A DNA stretch of 64,000 bases, from NCBI GenBank assembly GCA_022826515.1, contig JAJDUT010000060.1, positions 1-64,000 of the forward strand. The letters run 5' to 3'. Both the position numbers and the translations under genes were made by a program. The notes below the pieces were generated by a model. The model was not told where the DNA came from. It saw nothing but the letters and a program-made list of their open reading frames with translations, and ran no database searches. This document shows positions 54,486-64,000 of this stretch, one piece after another. Within the stretch, counting starts at the first letter, position 1. Each line of letters starts with the position of its first letter. The DNA comes from Candidatus Latescibacterota bacterium. GTDB taxonomy: Bacteria; Latescibacterota; UBA2968; UBA8231.

Positions 54486-55365
54486 AGGCCGTTCCCTCCA
54501 TGGCAGCTTTGCCCGCCGGTTGTACTTGGGTCAGTTGTAGAGCACCTTCGCCGCAGGCCACGGTTAAACCTCGACGGCCATCGGCACAGAGTATGGTACC
54601 CGGTGCGCCAGCGCTCGCAGCGTGCTGAGTCCGATGCACTTTAAGCGTTTTGCCCTGCCAGTGGGTATAGGCCCCGGGCGCGGGATTCATGCTGCGGACG
54701 AGGTTGCGGACCCGCTCAGCCGGTTGGTGCCAGTCAATCTGGCCGTCCTCTTTGGTTAGCTTGGGGGCGCGACTGACGCCGTCCGTATCTTGAGGCCGTC
54801 CGGTGAGGCGACCTTCTTCCAGCCCATCGACGGTCTCCACGACCATCTTGGCGCCCTCCACGCACAAGCGGGCTTCCAACTCGCCGGCCGTCTCGTCATG
54901 GCAGATGGCAAAGCGGCGCTGGAGCAGGATATGCCCGGCGTCGATGCGCGGGCTGAGTTGGAACGTGGTGATGCCGGTTTCCTGCTCGCCATTGGCCAAG
55001 GCCCAGATAATGGGAGCCGCGCCGCGATAAGCTGGCAAGAGCGAAGGATGCAAGTTGATTGATCCAAGGCGGGGAATGCCGAGTAGGTGCCGAGGGAGAA
55101 TTGAAAAGGCGACGACGACAAAGAGGTCGGGCGTGCGCGCAGCTAGCGTCGCGGCTAGCTCAGGGCCGTTGATCGCGGCCGGTTGCAGTACTTCTAATCC
55201 TAACTTTAGGGCTTGTTCTTTGACGGGCGGACTGGCAAGCTGGCGGCCCCGCCCCTGCGGTCGGTCGGGATTGGTGACGACGGCGATGATCTGATGGCGG
55301 CTCTGGGCGAGGGCTTTTAAGGAGGGAACCGCAAAGCGCGGGGTTCCCATAAAGACAAGCCTCAC
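54442..55365 (-). CDS. fmt: Methionyl-tRNA formyltransferase
   Basis: 307 aa from GTG 55365, overlapping the yajC stop. MRLVFMGTPRFAVPSLKAL, the formyl-transfer site SINLHPSLLPAYRGAAPI (Asn and His), RIDAGHILLQ (Asp), and a C-terminal OB-fold. Formylates initiator Met-tRNA. Confidence 0.95.
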   Translation of the reverse strand: MRLVFMGTPRFAVPSLKALAQSRHQIIAVVTNPDRPQGRGRQLASPPVKEQALKLGLEVLQPAAINGPELAATLAARTPDLFVVVAFSILPRHLLGIPRLGSINLHPSLLPAYRGAAPIIWALANGEQETGITTFQLSPRIDAGHILLQRRFAICHDETAGELEARLCVEGAKMVVETVDGLEEGRLTGRPQDTDGVSRAPKLTKEDGQIDWHQPAERVRNLVRSMNPAPGAYTHWQGKTLKVHRTQHAASAGAPGTILCADGRRGLTVACGEGALQLTQVQPAGKAAMEGTAFVRGYPIAAGMRLG

Positions 55366-55706
55366 TACTTCCCCTTGTCGTCTTCTTTATTCTTCACCCG
55401 CGAAACGGCCGCCCGCGAAACTTCGATCTTGACGTTGTCGGCGATTTTGACCACGAGGATATCGTCTTTGATATTGAGAATGGTGCCGTGGATCCCGCCA
55501 CTGGTGACGATTTCATCGTTTTTTTCGAGTTCGTCGATCATCCGCTGTTGGTTCCGCTGCTTCTTCATCTGCGGCCGCAAGATCAAGAGGTAGAGCACTA
55601 GAAACATCAGCGCAAAGGGCAGGAGCGAGGCGATGGGGTTGGGCTGTTGGCCGCCGTCGGAGGGCCCGCCGCCGAGGGCGTAGGCCGTGGAAATGAGATC
55701 GAACAC
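55365..55706 (-). CDS. yajC: Preprotein translocase subunit YajC
   Basis: 113 aa from GTG 55706 (AAGGA 8 nt upstream); TTG 55712 is an alternative. One membrane helix (LLPFALMFLVLYLLI), then LRPQMKKQRNQQRMIDEL and GGIHGTILNIKDD, the YajC hallmarks. Part of the SecDF-YajC complex; secD and secF are not here. Confidence 0.93.
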   Translation of the reverse strand: MFDLISTAYALGGGPSDGGQQPNPIASLLPFALMFLVLYLLILRPQMKKQRNQQRMIDELEKNDEIVTSGGIHGTILNIKDDILVVKIADNVKIEVSRAAVSRVKNKEDDKGK

Positions 55707-55785
55707 AGGCAAATTCCTTTCGGTAGATTAAAAGTCATAGGAAATTTAATAAAAATCCCCGTGCTGAGTAATACCGGCGTAAGAT

Positions 55786-55836
55786 AATCCGCAGATGGAC
55801 GCAGAATCGTAGGGGCGAGCGGTCGCTCGCCCCTAC
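55786..55836. repeat. Dispersed repeats: ATCCGCAGATGGACGCAG and a perfect palindrome
   Basis: The first part is the inverse of the tandem repeat at 3402. It is followed by GTAGGGGCGAGCG / CGCTCGCCCCTAC, a hairpin with 13-bp perfect arms and a 2-nt centre (55809-55836). It could act as a terminator for neither neighbour, as it has no T tract. Confidence 0.8.
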
Positions 55837-55908
55837 TTCAAACCCTTTGACATTGCAGCACGCTCGTCATTAAGATGTGATGACAAAATTGAGACAGGAG
55901 AATTGGCC

Positions 55909-56472
55909 ATGAGCAGAAAAGGGCGCAAGGCGCGGTACCAAGGGCTGAACAAGCATCAGCGGGCGGCTTTTCGCCAAGGCGAGCAGCGCGTGGGGCGCGA
56001 AGAGATTCAAGAGCTGTTGCAGATGTCGCGCAGTGCCGATCCAGAAGATCGCCTACATGCGGCATCCTTTTTGTGCCCCTGTCACGTGCGTCGCAGCATA
56101 GACGAAGTCTGGAAGGCGCTCTATCGGATGCTTGAGGATCAAGACGCACGGGTGCGCCGCGCTGCTTGGCACACGCTTGAAGACGGCGGCAAACCCGACG
56201 ACCCAGCGCTCGACGCGATCATAGAGCGGACCTTGGAGCGCGATACGGACCGGCAAGTACTCAATTTTGCGCGGCTGTTTTCTCAAGGGCGCGAAAAGCG
56301 CAAACAGGTCGAATTTGAACTAGCGGCGATTCCCGAGTACGCCGAGCGCGGTAGGTGCGATTTCTGCGGCGAGCAGTCCGTGCCAGTCAAGAAGGATTTT
56401 TCCACCGAACTCGACGTGGGCGGTGCGCGACGGTTCGCCCTAGTCTGCGCGCCTTGCGATCAAGCAGCCTGA
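55909..56472 (+). CDS. HEAT-repeat-like protein with zinc-ribbon end
   Basis: 187 aa from ATG 55909 (GACAGGAG at 55893-55900). Basic N-terminus (MSRKGRKARYQGLNKHQR), then HEAT-like helices (DPEDRLHAASFLCPCHVRRS; DARVRRAAWHTLEDGG), and a C-terminal CDFC...CAPC pair suggesting a zinc site. Possibly binds nucleic acid or a protein partner; no specific function. Single gene between converging and diverging neighbours. Confidence 0.7.
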   Translation: MSRKGRKARYQGLNKHQRAAFRQGEQRVGREEIQELLQMSRSADPEDRLHAASFLCPCHVRRSIDEVWKALYRMLEDQDARVRRAAWHTLEDGGKPDDPALDAIIERTLERDTDRQVLNFARLFSQGREKRKQVEFELAAIPEYAERGRCDFCGEQSVPVKKDFSTELDVGGARRFALVCAPCDQAA

Positions 56473-56481
56473 GCTAAGTCT

Positions 56482-58740
<2,259 letters not shown>

Positions 58741-58748
<8 letters not shown>

Positions 58749-59412
58749 TCGGCGCGACTTGTTGCTTTAGTGCCGCCCAGCTCAGGGAGTTTGTCAAGCG
58801 CTTACCGGCTCCGCCGCAGGGCCCTGCCAAGGCATCGTTTTCCCAGCGGATGATCTTCCACAGGCCGTCTTCTGGATCGAGGCGGAGCTTGTAGGTCATA
58901 AACTGATCTACGCGAAAGCCGTTGCCATTCTCGTCGAGCATGAGCATCTGGACCCGGCCGTAGAAAACCTCCCAGTCTTCGTCTGGGTGACCGTCAGGAT
59001 CCCCGGGAAAAGATTCTGGGTGTTCGGAGCCGAGTTCTTGGGAGCGGCGGGTAAGCTCAAAGTCGAAGTCGAAATCGCGAAATGTTTCGAATACGCCTAG
59101 CTGCGAACCATCGCGACTGCCGCCCATCATCTGCAACTCTTCTTCCAAATTGTTGACATACACTATTTCGCCGAGACAATCAGGCTCGGTAAACAAGAAG
59201 TCTTTGTCGAGCAAGCTCTCGTAGAGATCCTTGTCGCGAGTGCTCATGGCGCGGTCGAGGTTGTCCATGAGTTGCTCGGGGGTTGTGGCCGGGGGAGCGG
59301 GCGGCTCGGGCGGCTCTATTACAGAGGGTGTTTGGGTATCGGGTGCAAAGGGGTTGCTGCAGGCGCTCAAGGCAAAGAGGCCAAAAAAGCTCAAGAGAGT
59401 AAACAATTTCAC
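58741..59412 (-). CDS. NTF2-like lipoprotein
   Basis: 223 aa. Signal MKLFTLLSFFGLFALSAC (lipid Cys18), Pro-rich linker (PEPPAPPATTPEQL), then an NTF2-like domain (LMDNLDRAMSTRDKDLYESL; FLFTEPDC; FYGRVQML; LWKIIRWEND). Function unknown. The similar lipoprotein upstream (59501) suggests duplication. Confidence 0.72.
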
Positions 59413-59500
59413 GATCGTACCTCCAGATCGGGGTTGTGCAACGGACTACGTATTAAAATACAAATCAGCGGGGCGATTATCAAAGAAACGCGCCGAGCGT

Positions 59501-60238
59501 TCACTGCGAAAAGATCGCCCGCAGTTCCCCCATAGAGAACTTCGCCGAAGCCCGGTCGCGCTGGTCGTGCCAAACCGCGATTGACCACACGGGATTTTCC
59601 ACCGTAGGCGTCACCAACTCGATTGTCGCAAGGCCCTTGATGCCGATTGTTTCCACAGAGTTGGCCTCGGCCGCGCCAATTATCTCGACGAATTCGGCTT
59701 CATAGGGAAAGATGAATATCTCGCGCAGTTCGTCGTCGGACGGGATGCGCTCGTCCAAGGACGATCTGAACCAGCGCGTAAAGTGCGCGCTGAGGATCCG
59801 CTCCGGCGAGAGCACGATGCGGGCGAAATTGCGCTCTTCAGTCGCTCCCCAAACGGTGTCGCGGTTAGCACCGTAGATCTCCGGGTATAGCTGCACATCC
59901 TCGGGGTCGGGGATGAAGATAAAGTCCTCGGTAAACTGCTCCATGTACTGTTGAGGGCTGCGGAACTCGGGTTGGGCCTGAAAGATAGAAGTGAGATTGG
60001 CCAGCACGGCTTCGGGGCGCGTGCGCTCGCGCAGGAAGAGTTGTGGTCCGCTGGGGCAGTCGGGGATCTGGGTTGATAGCGGGGTTTTAGGGTCGGGGCG
60101 CTCCTCGACCGCGTCGGCGCAATGGGGAAAGATCTCGATACTCGTGTCGGGTGCGCAGCGACAATCCACTTGTTCGCTGTCGCCGATAGCGCAGCCAACC
60201 AACAGGGCCGCGAGCAGAAATGTTCGGAACGAGATCAT
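59501..60238 (-). CDS. NTF2-like lipoprotein
   Basis: 245 aa from ATG 60238. MISFRTFLLAALLVGC (lipid Cys16), then a Cys-containing linker and an NTF2-like domain (RPEAVLANLTSIFQAQPEF; YMEQFTEDFIFIPDPEDVQ; VWSIAVWHDQRD). Same layout as the next lipoprotein. Starts 8 bp after the M50 protease stop. Confidence 0.72.
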   Translation of the reverse strand: MISFRTFLLAALLVGCAIGDSEQVDCRCAPDTSIEIFPHCADAVEERPDPKTPLSTQIPDCPSGPQLFLRERTRPEAVLANLTSIFQAQPEFRSPQQYMEQFTEDFIFIPDPEDVQLYPEIYGANRDTVWGATEERNFARIVLSPERILSAHFTRWFRSSLDERIPSDDELREIFIFPYEAEFVEIIGAAEANSVETIGIKGLATIELVTPTVENPVWSIAVWHDQRDRASAKFSMGELRAIFSQ

Positions 60239-60246
60239 GGCAAGGC

Positions 60247-61212
60247 TCAATAGGTGACAAAAGGCACGGGAGCGAAACAGACGACAAAGACCAGCAGGCA
60301 GAGATAACCGACGAAGTAGCGGCCGCGGTCCAGTTCGATAAAGGGATCGTAGGGGGCCGGGTGGTCTTTGCCAAAAAGCGCGAGGAGAAAGGCCAGCGCT
60401 AGCCACCCCGGCCATCCTTGCGGCCATTCCCACACCAGCGCTAGGACTCCATAAAGCCCCAAGGCCAACAACGCGATGTAGGCCGTGCGGGCGATCTGCC
60501 GGTGCCGGGGGCCAAAGAGTGCGTACGCGATATGGCCGCCATCGAGCTGGCCGATCGGAAAGAGATTAAAGGCCGTAATAAACAGCCCGACCCAACCGGC
60601 AAAAGCCACCGGATCTAGGAGGACCATTTGGTTCGGCCCAATGGCGGGTAAGACGAGCGCGGCGATGCCGGAAAAGAGCAAGGGTGCCCCCAATTCGATG
60701 GGTGCCGCGTGAAAGTAATCGGTTGAGACCACGGTCGAGCGCGAAAGCCCAGCGAAGCAGGCGGCAAGGGCGACGACAAAGCCCGCTAAAGGACCAGCGG
60801 CACCAATGTCGAGGAGGGCGCGCTTGTTGGGGATGGGGGAGCGAATTTTGATGACGGCACCCAACGTGCCGAGGAAGGAAACATAGGGCAGAGGCAGAAA
60901 ATAGGGCAGCGAAGCCCTGACTCCCCAGCGGCGCGCAGCAAAGTAATGGCCGAATTCGTGGACCGTGAGAATAAAGAGCAGAGTTGCGGCAAAAGGGAGG
61001 CCCTCGACGAGGTGGACCAAGGCCGCGAGACTGGTCAGCGGATCAACGCCTTGCTGTATGGCACCAGCGGTTGCAGTCGAAGCAATGGTACAGAAAAACA
61101 GCAGCAGGTGGACCCACAAGCGCGAGGAGTTGGTGTGCTGTACCGGAAGTGCGGTCGGAGTTGGTGGGGCTGGCGGCACCACCGGCGACACTGTTTTTCG
61201 CCAGAAGTTCAA
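60247..61212 (-). CDS. Site-2-protease family (M50) membrane metallopeptidase
   Basis: 321 aa from TTG 61212 (TTGA overlap with the PorV-like gene). Six or more hydrophobic helices. Zinc motif LTVHEFGHYFAARRWG (His85, Glu86, His89) and the second motif FNLFPIGQLDGGHIAY with the conserved Asp. Intramembrane protease acting on an unknown anti-sigma or membrane factor. No PDZ domain. Confidence 0.9.
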   Translation of the reverse strand: MNFWRKTVSPVVPPAPPTPTALPVQHTNSSRLWVHLLLFFCTIASTATAGAIQQGVDPLTSLAALVHLVEGLPFAATLLFILTVHEFGHYFAARRWGVRASLPYFLPLPYVSFLGTLGAVIKIRSPIPNKRALLDIGAAGPLAGFVVALAACFAGLSRSTVVSTDYFHAAPIELGAPLLFSGIAALVLPAIGPNQMVLLDPVAFAGWVGLFITAFNLFPIGQLDGGHIAYALFGPRHRQIARTAYIALLALGLYGVLALVWEWPQGWPGWLALAFLLALFGKDHPAPYDPFIELDRGRYFVGYLCLLVFVVCFAPVPFVTY

Positions 61213-62063
61213 GGGGTTGCGCTTTCCAACTGGAGACTGAGCCAGTGCGCGTCACCCAAACCCGAGCCAAAAGGCACATAGGCGTAGTCGATGACCCACT
61301 GCTTGGCCGCCAGACCCACTCCGGCTGAGAGGCTGCGGTTTTCAGTGGTCTGATAGCCGGCCCGTAGGCGCAGGTGTTCGCCAGCCCGGTACTCGCCGCC
61401 CAAATGCAACGTGAGGTCGTCGCCGCGCACCTTTTGCGCTTCGACGGCCACGAGCAGGTCTGCTCGACCGACGTAAGCAGCGCCGAAACGAGCTTCTAAA
61501 GGCAGGTCCGTCTCCCGTTGATCGAGGCGGTTCATGCGGCCCAAGTTGCGCACTGTAGCCCCCAAGCGCAGGCTGGCTGAGATGTCGCGCATCAGCCCGA
61601 GGTCGGCAGCTAAGCCGCTGGCGTTTTGGGTGAAAATGGCTTGGTGGATGAATTTTAGCTGCAAGCCGAGGCGCATCTGCTCCATCTGACGGGCGTAGCT
61701 CAGGCCAACCGCTCCCTCATACACGCCAAAGTGCCCCAGCGGCTCAGCCGAAGGGCCAGTGCGACGCTCTAGGTCGTTGGCCTGCCACAATTGAGCGGAA
61801 AGCCCCCAAGTGCCGCGGCCGCGAGCCTGCGTCAGGTGCAGGTGGTTTTGGCGGATCTGCTGGATCGAGGCTTGGTGGTTAAAGGCGAGGCTGCGTCCAC
61901 GCGATTGCCGCGCTGCCGGATTGAGGGCTTGGGCGGCGAACAGGGCGGTCTCCGCGCCAGCTAAGCCCGCAGCGTGGGCCCCGCCGCCTTGGCGCAGCGC
62001 GGGTAGGCCGACGGCGGCAAGGGCCGTGGGCAGCGTTAGAAGCGCAATCAATAAGAGAGCCAT
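61209..62063 (-). CDS. PorV/PorQ-like outer membrane protein
   Basis: 284 aa. Signal peptide (MALLLIALLTLPTALA), then AHAAGLAGAETALFAAQALN and FNHQASIQQIRQNHLHLTQ, barrel-like strands throughout (GLSYARQMEQMRLGLQLKFI). Resembles the PorV/PorQ family linked to type IX-like secretion in the FCB group. Paired with the next PorV-like gene and a sorting-domain protein. Confidence 0.75.
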   Translation of the reverse strand: MALLLIALLTLPTALAAVGLPALRQGGGAHAAGLAGAETALFAAQALNPAARQSRGRSLAFNHQASIQQIRQNHLHLTQARGRGTWGLSAQLWQANDLERRTGPSAEPLGHFGVYEGAVGLSYARQMEQMRLGLQLKFIHQAIFTQNASGLAADLGLMRDISASLRLGATVRNLGRMNRLDQRETDLPLEARFGAAYVGRADLLVAVEAQKVRGDDLTLHLGGEYRAGEHLRLRAGYQTTENRSLSAGVGLAAKQWVIDYAYVPFGSGLGDAHWLSLQLESATP

Positions 62064-62069
62064 TACTTG

Positions 62070-62984
62070 TCAGAACGCCAGTGCCAGACCCACGGTTGTG
62101 CGGCCCCCAGCGCCGAGGGGATCGGATAAATACGCGTATTGAAACTGCACGGTTTCGCGCCGCGCCGGGCGCAAGGTCAAGCCCGCCGAGAGTTGGCCTC
62201 CGTCTTCGGCCCCGAGGCGGTGCAGGCCGCCGCGCATCTCAAGCAGCGCACTTAGCTGCCACTCGGCCCCCAGATTGACGCTCTGTTCCCCGTCGTCGCG
62301 CACCTCGGCAGCCAACAGCAGGGCGTCCAAAAGCCGCTGTGACGCGCCAAAGACGAGGATGCGCGGCAGGGCATTCTCGGTGGCATTCGACCGCTGATTG
62401 GCGTGGCGCACCTTCCAGGCGAGGTTGGTGCCGAGATTGGATATGCCGGCCCCGAGCCAAGTATGCTCGGCTACGCGGAACTGCACCCCCAAGTCAAAGC
62501 CGCTGCCGTTGGCCGTGGCCGTGGGAGTTGAGGGCACATCAATACTTTGCCTGAGAACTTTAACGGCCAAACCAATTGCTAGGCGCGGCCCAAGGGAGCG
62601 ACCTATGCCGAAGATAAAAGCATTGGCTCGGTCCTCAATCGTCCCAGTGTACTGGCCGCTAGCGGTGCGGCCCTTGATCCCGCCGACTGCGGCATGAGAC
62701 CAAGCAAAGCCAAAGCCCATGTCGCCGCGCACGTTGAGCGCAACAGCGGCACTGCCTTGCCGCCGCCCCAGCGAGAGCGACTGAATGGAGGTCTCTAGGG
62801 TCTTGCCGCGCAAGCGGGCGAGGCCGGCCGGGTTCCAGTAGGGGGACGACGCATCGTCGGCCGCGGCGACAAAGGCTCCCAGCCCTAGGCCGCGGGCACC
62901 CAGCCCGGTTCTGAGAAAGGCGGCCGCGAAATCGGCCCCGTGCACGGCGGAGGCCGCGAGCAATAGCACAAAGAGCGTTTTCAA
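62070..62984 (-). CDS. PorV/PorQ-like outer membrane protein
   Basis: 304 aa from TTG 62984, overlapping the upstream stop (GATTGA). LKTLFVLLLAASAVHGADFA is the signal region; FLRTGLGARGLGLGAFVAAA and DASSPYWNPAGLARL are the PorV/UPF0164 hallmark. The rest is barrel-like and ends GRTTVGLALAF. Confidence 0.82.
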   Translation of the reverse strand: MKTLFVLLLAASAVHGADFAAAFLRTGLGARGLGLGAFVAAADDASSPYWNPAGLARLRGKTLETSIQSLSLGRRQGSAAVALNVRGDMGFGFAWSHAAVGGIKGRTASGQYTGTIEDRANAFIFGIGRSLGPRLAIGLAVKVLRQSIDVPSTPTATANGSGFDLGVQFRVAEHTWLGAGISNLGTNLAWKVRHANQRSNATENALPRILVFGASQRLLDALLLAAEVRDDGEQSVNLGAEWQLSALLEMRGGLHRLGAEDGGQLSAGLTLRPARRETVQFQYAYLSDPLGAGGRTTVGLALAF

Positions 62985-64000
62985 TCGAGCACCACCACTC
63001 TGCCAAAGGCCTGTTGACCGGTGTTTAGGGCAATGCGATAGAAATACGTGCCGTTGGCCACTATTTGCCCGTCTTGATCGAGGCCATCCCAAAGGATGCG
63101 GTGATCGACGCCTCCGGCAAAAGGCGCGTCCGTTGCAAGGTCGCGGACTAGGCTGCTGGCAAAGTCGTAGATTGCCACGGAGACTTCTGCGTCGCGTGAT
63201 AGGCTAAAGACGATAGTCGTGGTTTCGCGCGAGGGGGCGAAAGGATTGGGTGCTGCGTACGCAAGCGCCGTGCTGTCGGGTACGCCTCCGGTGCTGACGA
63301 AGATCCTGTCGTCGAGCGTACGCGTGCGGACTAGGTCGCGGATGACGCGCCAAGTGCTCCCTTCGTCCTCGGAGCGCCCGAGGCCGTGTTCGGCCCCCGC
63401 CCAGAGCACATCACCCACCGCTGCAAGCCCGACGAAGGTGCCGGTCAGGGGCTGTCCATCGACGACTTCTATGGCGTCCCAGACCCGTTCTGAATCGGTC
63501 GGCAGAGTTGGATCTGGGCTAGCCAGTAGCCCTTGGTCGGTACCGGCCCAGACAAAATTGGGGGTAAAAGCGAAATCCCAAGCAAAGGTCGGCCCAGTGT
63601 GGCCCCAGGTCTGGCCGAGGTCGTGGCTGACGCTGATGGCTTGGGTTTGGCCGGGCGATGTAGTGGTGTTGGTTCCCGCCCAGATAGCCGTGGTGCCGTC
63701 GGGCAGTACTTGGCGTTCGAGAGCGACGATCCAGTTGCCAGCCGGATGGCTTGGGAGGGGAGTGCCCTCTGCGCCGAGGCGCACTTTGGCATTTTGCCAA
63801 TGCTGGCCTCCGTCAAAGGTGAAGGCGATTCCGCTGGCAGTGCCGATCCACACTGTATCCTCGTAAGCGATAACCGAGAAAGTGCGGTGCAGGAATGATT
63901 GGCTGGCCAAGCTATCGGCGTCCGTGCGCAACTGGGCGATGTCGTTTGGATCGGCATTTGCGCTGGCGAGGCTATCGGCCACCATCCGCAAACTATCGGC
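62981..64000 (-). CDS. Secreted beta-propeller (BNR-like) protein with FlgD-like/T9SS-like sorting domain (partial, runs off right edge)
   Basis: At least 336 codons to the window edge. Repeated sialidase-type blades (WIGTASGIAFTFDGGQHWQN; ISVSHDLGQTWGHTGPTF; WAGAEHGLGRSEDEGSTWRV) are followed by a C-terminal Ig-like block (APNPFAPSRETTTIVFSL; VAIYDFASSLVRDL; WDGLDQDGQIVANGTYFYRI), as in FlgD-Ig or T9SS type A sorting domains. The N-terminus and signal peptide lie outside the window. Its operon with two PorV-like genes supports an export link. Confidence 0.8.
   Translation of the reverse strand, partial: ADSLRMVADSLASANADPNDIAQLRTDADSLASQSFLHRTFSVIAYEDTVWIGTASGIAFTFDGGQHWQNAKVRLGAEGTPLPSHPAGNWIVALERQVLPDGTTAIWAGTNTTTSPGQTQAISVSHDLGQTWGHTGPTFAWDFAFTPNFVWAGTDQGLLASPDPTLPTDSERVWDAIEVVDGQPLTGTFVGLAAVGDVLWAGAEHGLGRSEDEGSTWRVIRDLVRTRTLDDRIFVSTGGVPDSTALAYAAPNPFAPSRETTTIVFSLSRDAEVSVAIYDFASSLVRDLATDAPFAGGVDHRILWDGLDQDGQIVANGTYFYRIALNTGQQAFGRVVVLD

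Noticed and set aside
55809..55836. 13-bp palindrome as a transcription terminator
   Set aside because: No T tract follows on either strand, and the palindrome belongs to a dispersed repeat family.

Overview
This 64 kb window is a dense bacterial chromosome segment, mostly around 60% G+C, from a Gram-negative-type organism: it encodes lipoproteins with clear lipoboxes, outer-membrane barrels (an alginate-export-type porin and two PorV/PorQ-like proteins), SurA-type periplasmic chaperones and YajC. Several traits suggest an uncultured FCB-group or Latescibacterota-like lineage: secreted proteins ending in FlgD-like/T9SS-like sorting domains, F5/8C-like modules, phytanoyl-CoA-dioxygenase-family proteins, a DUF1611 protein, and dispersed palindromic repeats. 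This placement is inference; the window has no rRNA.

Layout. 1-4 kb: the C-terminal part of a large secreted discoidin/FlgD protein, mannonate dehydratase and a NUDIX hydrolase. 4-15 kb: an accessory region with an AT-rich left half (two lipoproteins sharing an N-terminal signature, a small ORF between 20-bp perfect inverted repeats, an ABC exporter, a rhodanese). Its GC-rich right half holds an XRE regulator, a subtilisin-DUF1611 fusion, an acyl carrier protein, a BtrH-like protein, a histidine phosphatase and a glycosyltransferase. It reads like an undescribed peptide or acyl-transfer biosynthesis/export locus. 15-21 kb: catabolic genes (amidohydrolase, PfkB kinase, C39-like protease, a DgcA/DgcN-like pair, a PhyH-family protein with an HxG motif), interrupted by two MITE-like elements with perfect 8-bp target duplications. 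21.5-22.3 kb: a Phd/RelE-type toxin-antitoxin pair.

22-35 kb: a complete nitrate assimilation locus. nirB-nirD and the Fe-S/membrane subunit-nasA-nrtABCD-porin operon are divergent, and each has a good sigma-54 (-24/-12) promoter match in the shared intergenic region. 35-40 kb: a second discoidin/FlgD protein, a degenerate M23 protein and groEL with a CIRCE operator. 40-42 kb: a HEPN (RX4HXY)-PhyH fusion beside a MNT-type nucleotidyltransferase, a possible HepT/MntA-derived module with an unusual effector domain.

42-64 kb: mainly housekeeping. Plus strand: lipB, icd, moaC, a membrane protein and a HEAT-repeat protein. Minus strand: a carbamoyltransferase, nrnA, a methyltransferase, an S4 protein, two PpiC chaperones, mfd, tRNA-Ala(GGC), fmt, yajC, tgt, a YibQ-like protein, two NTF2-like lipoproteins, an M50 protease, two PorV/PorQ-like proteins and a partial sorting-domain protein. 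Many genes overlap by 1-8 nt (ATGA, GTGA, TTGA), indicating translational coupling; GTG and TTG starts are common.
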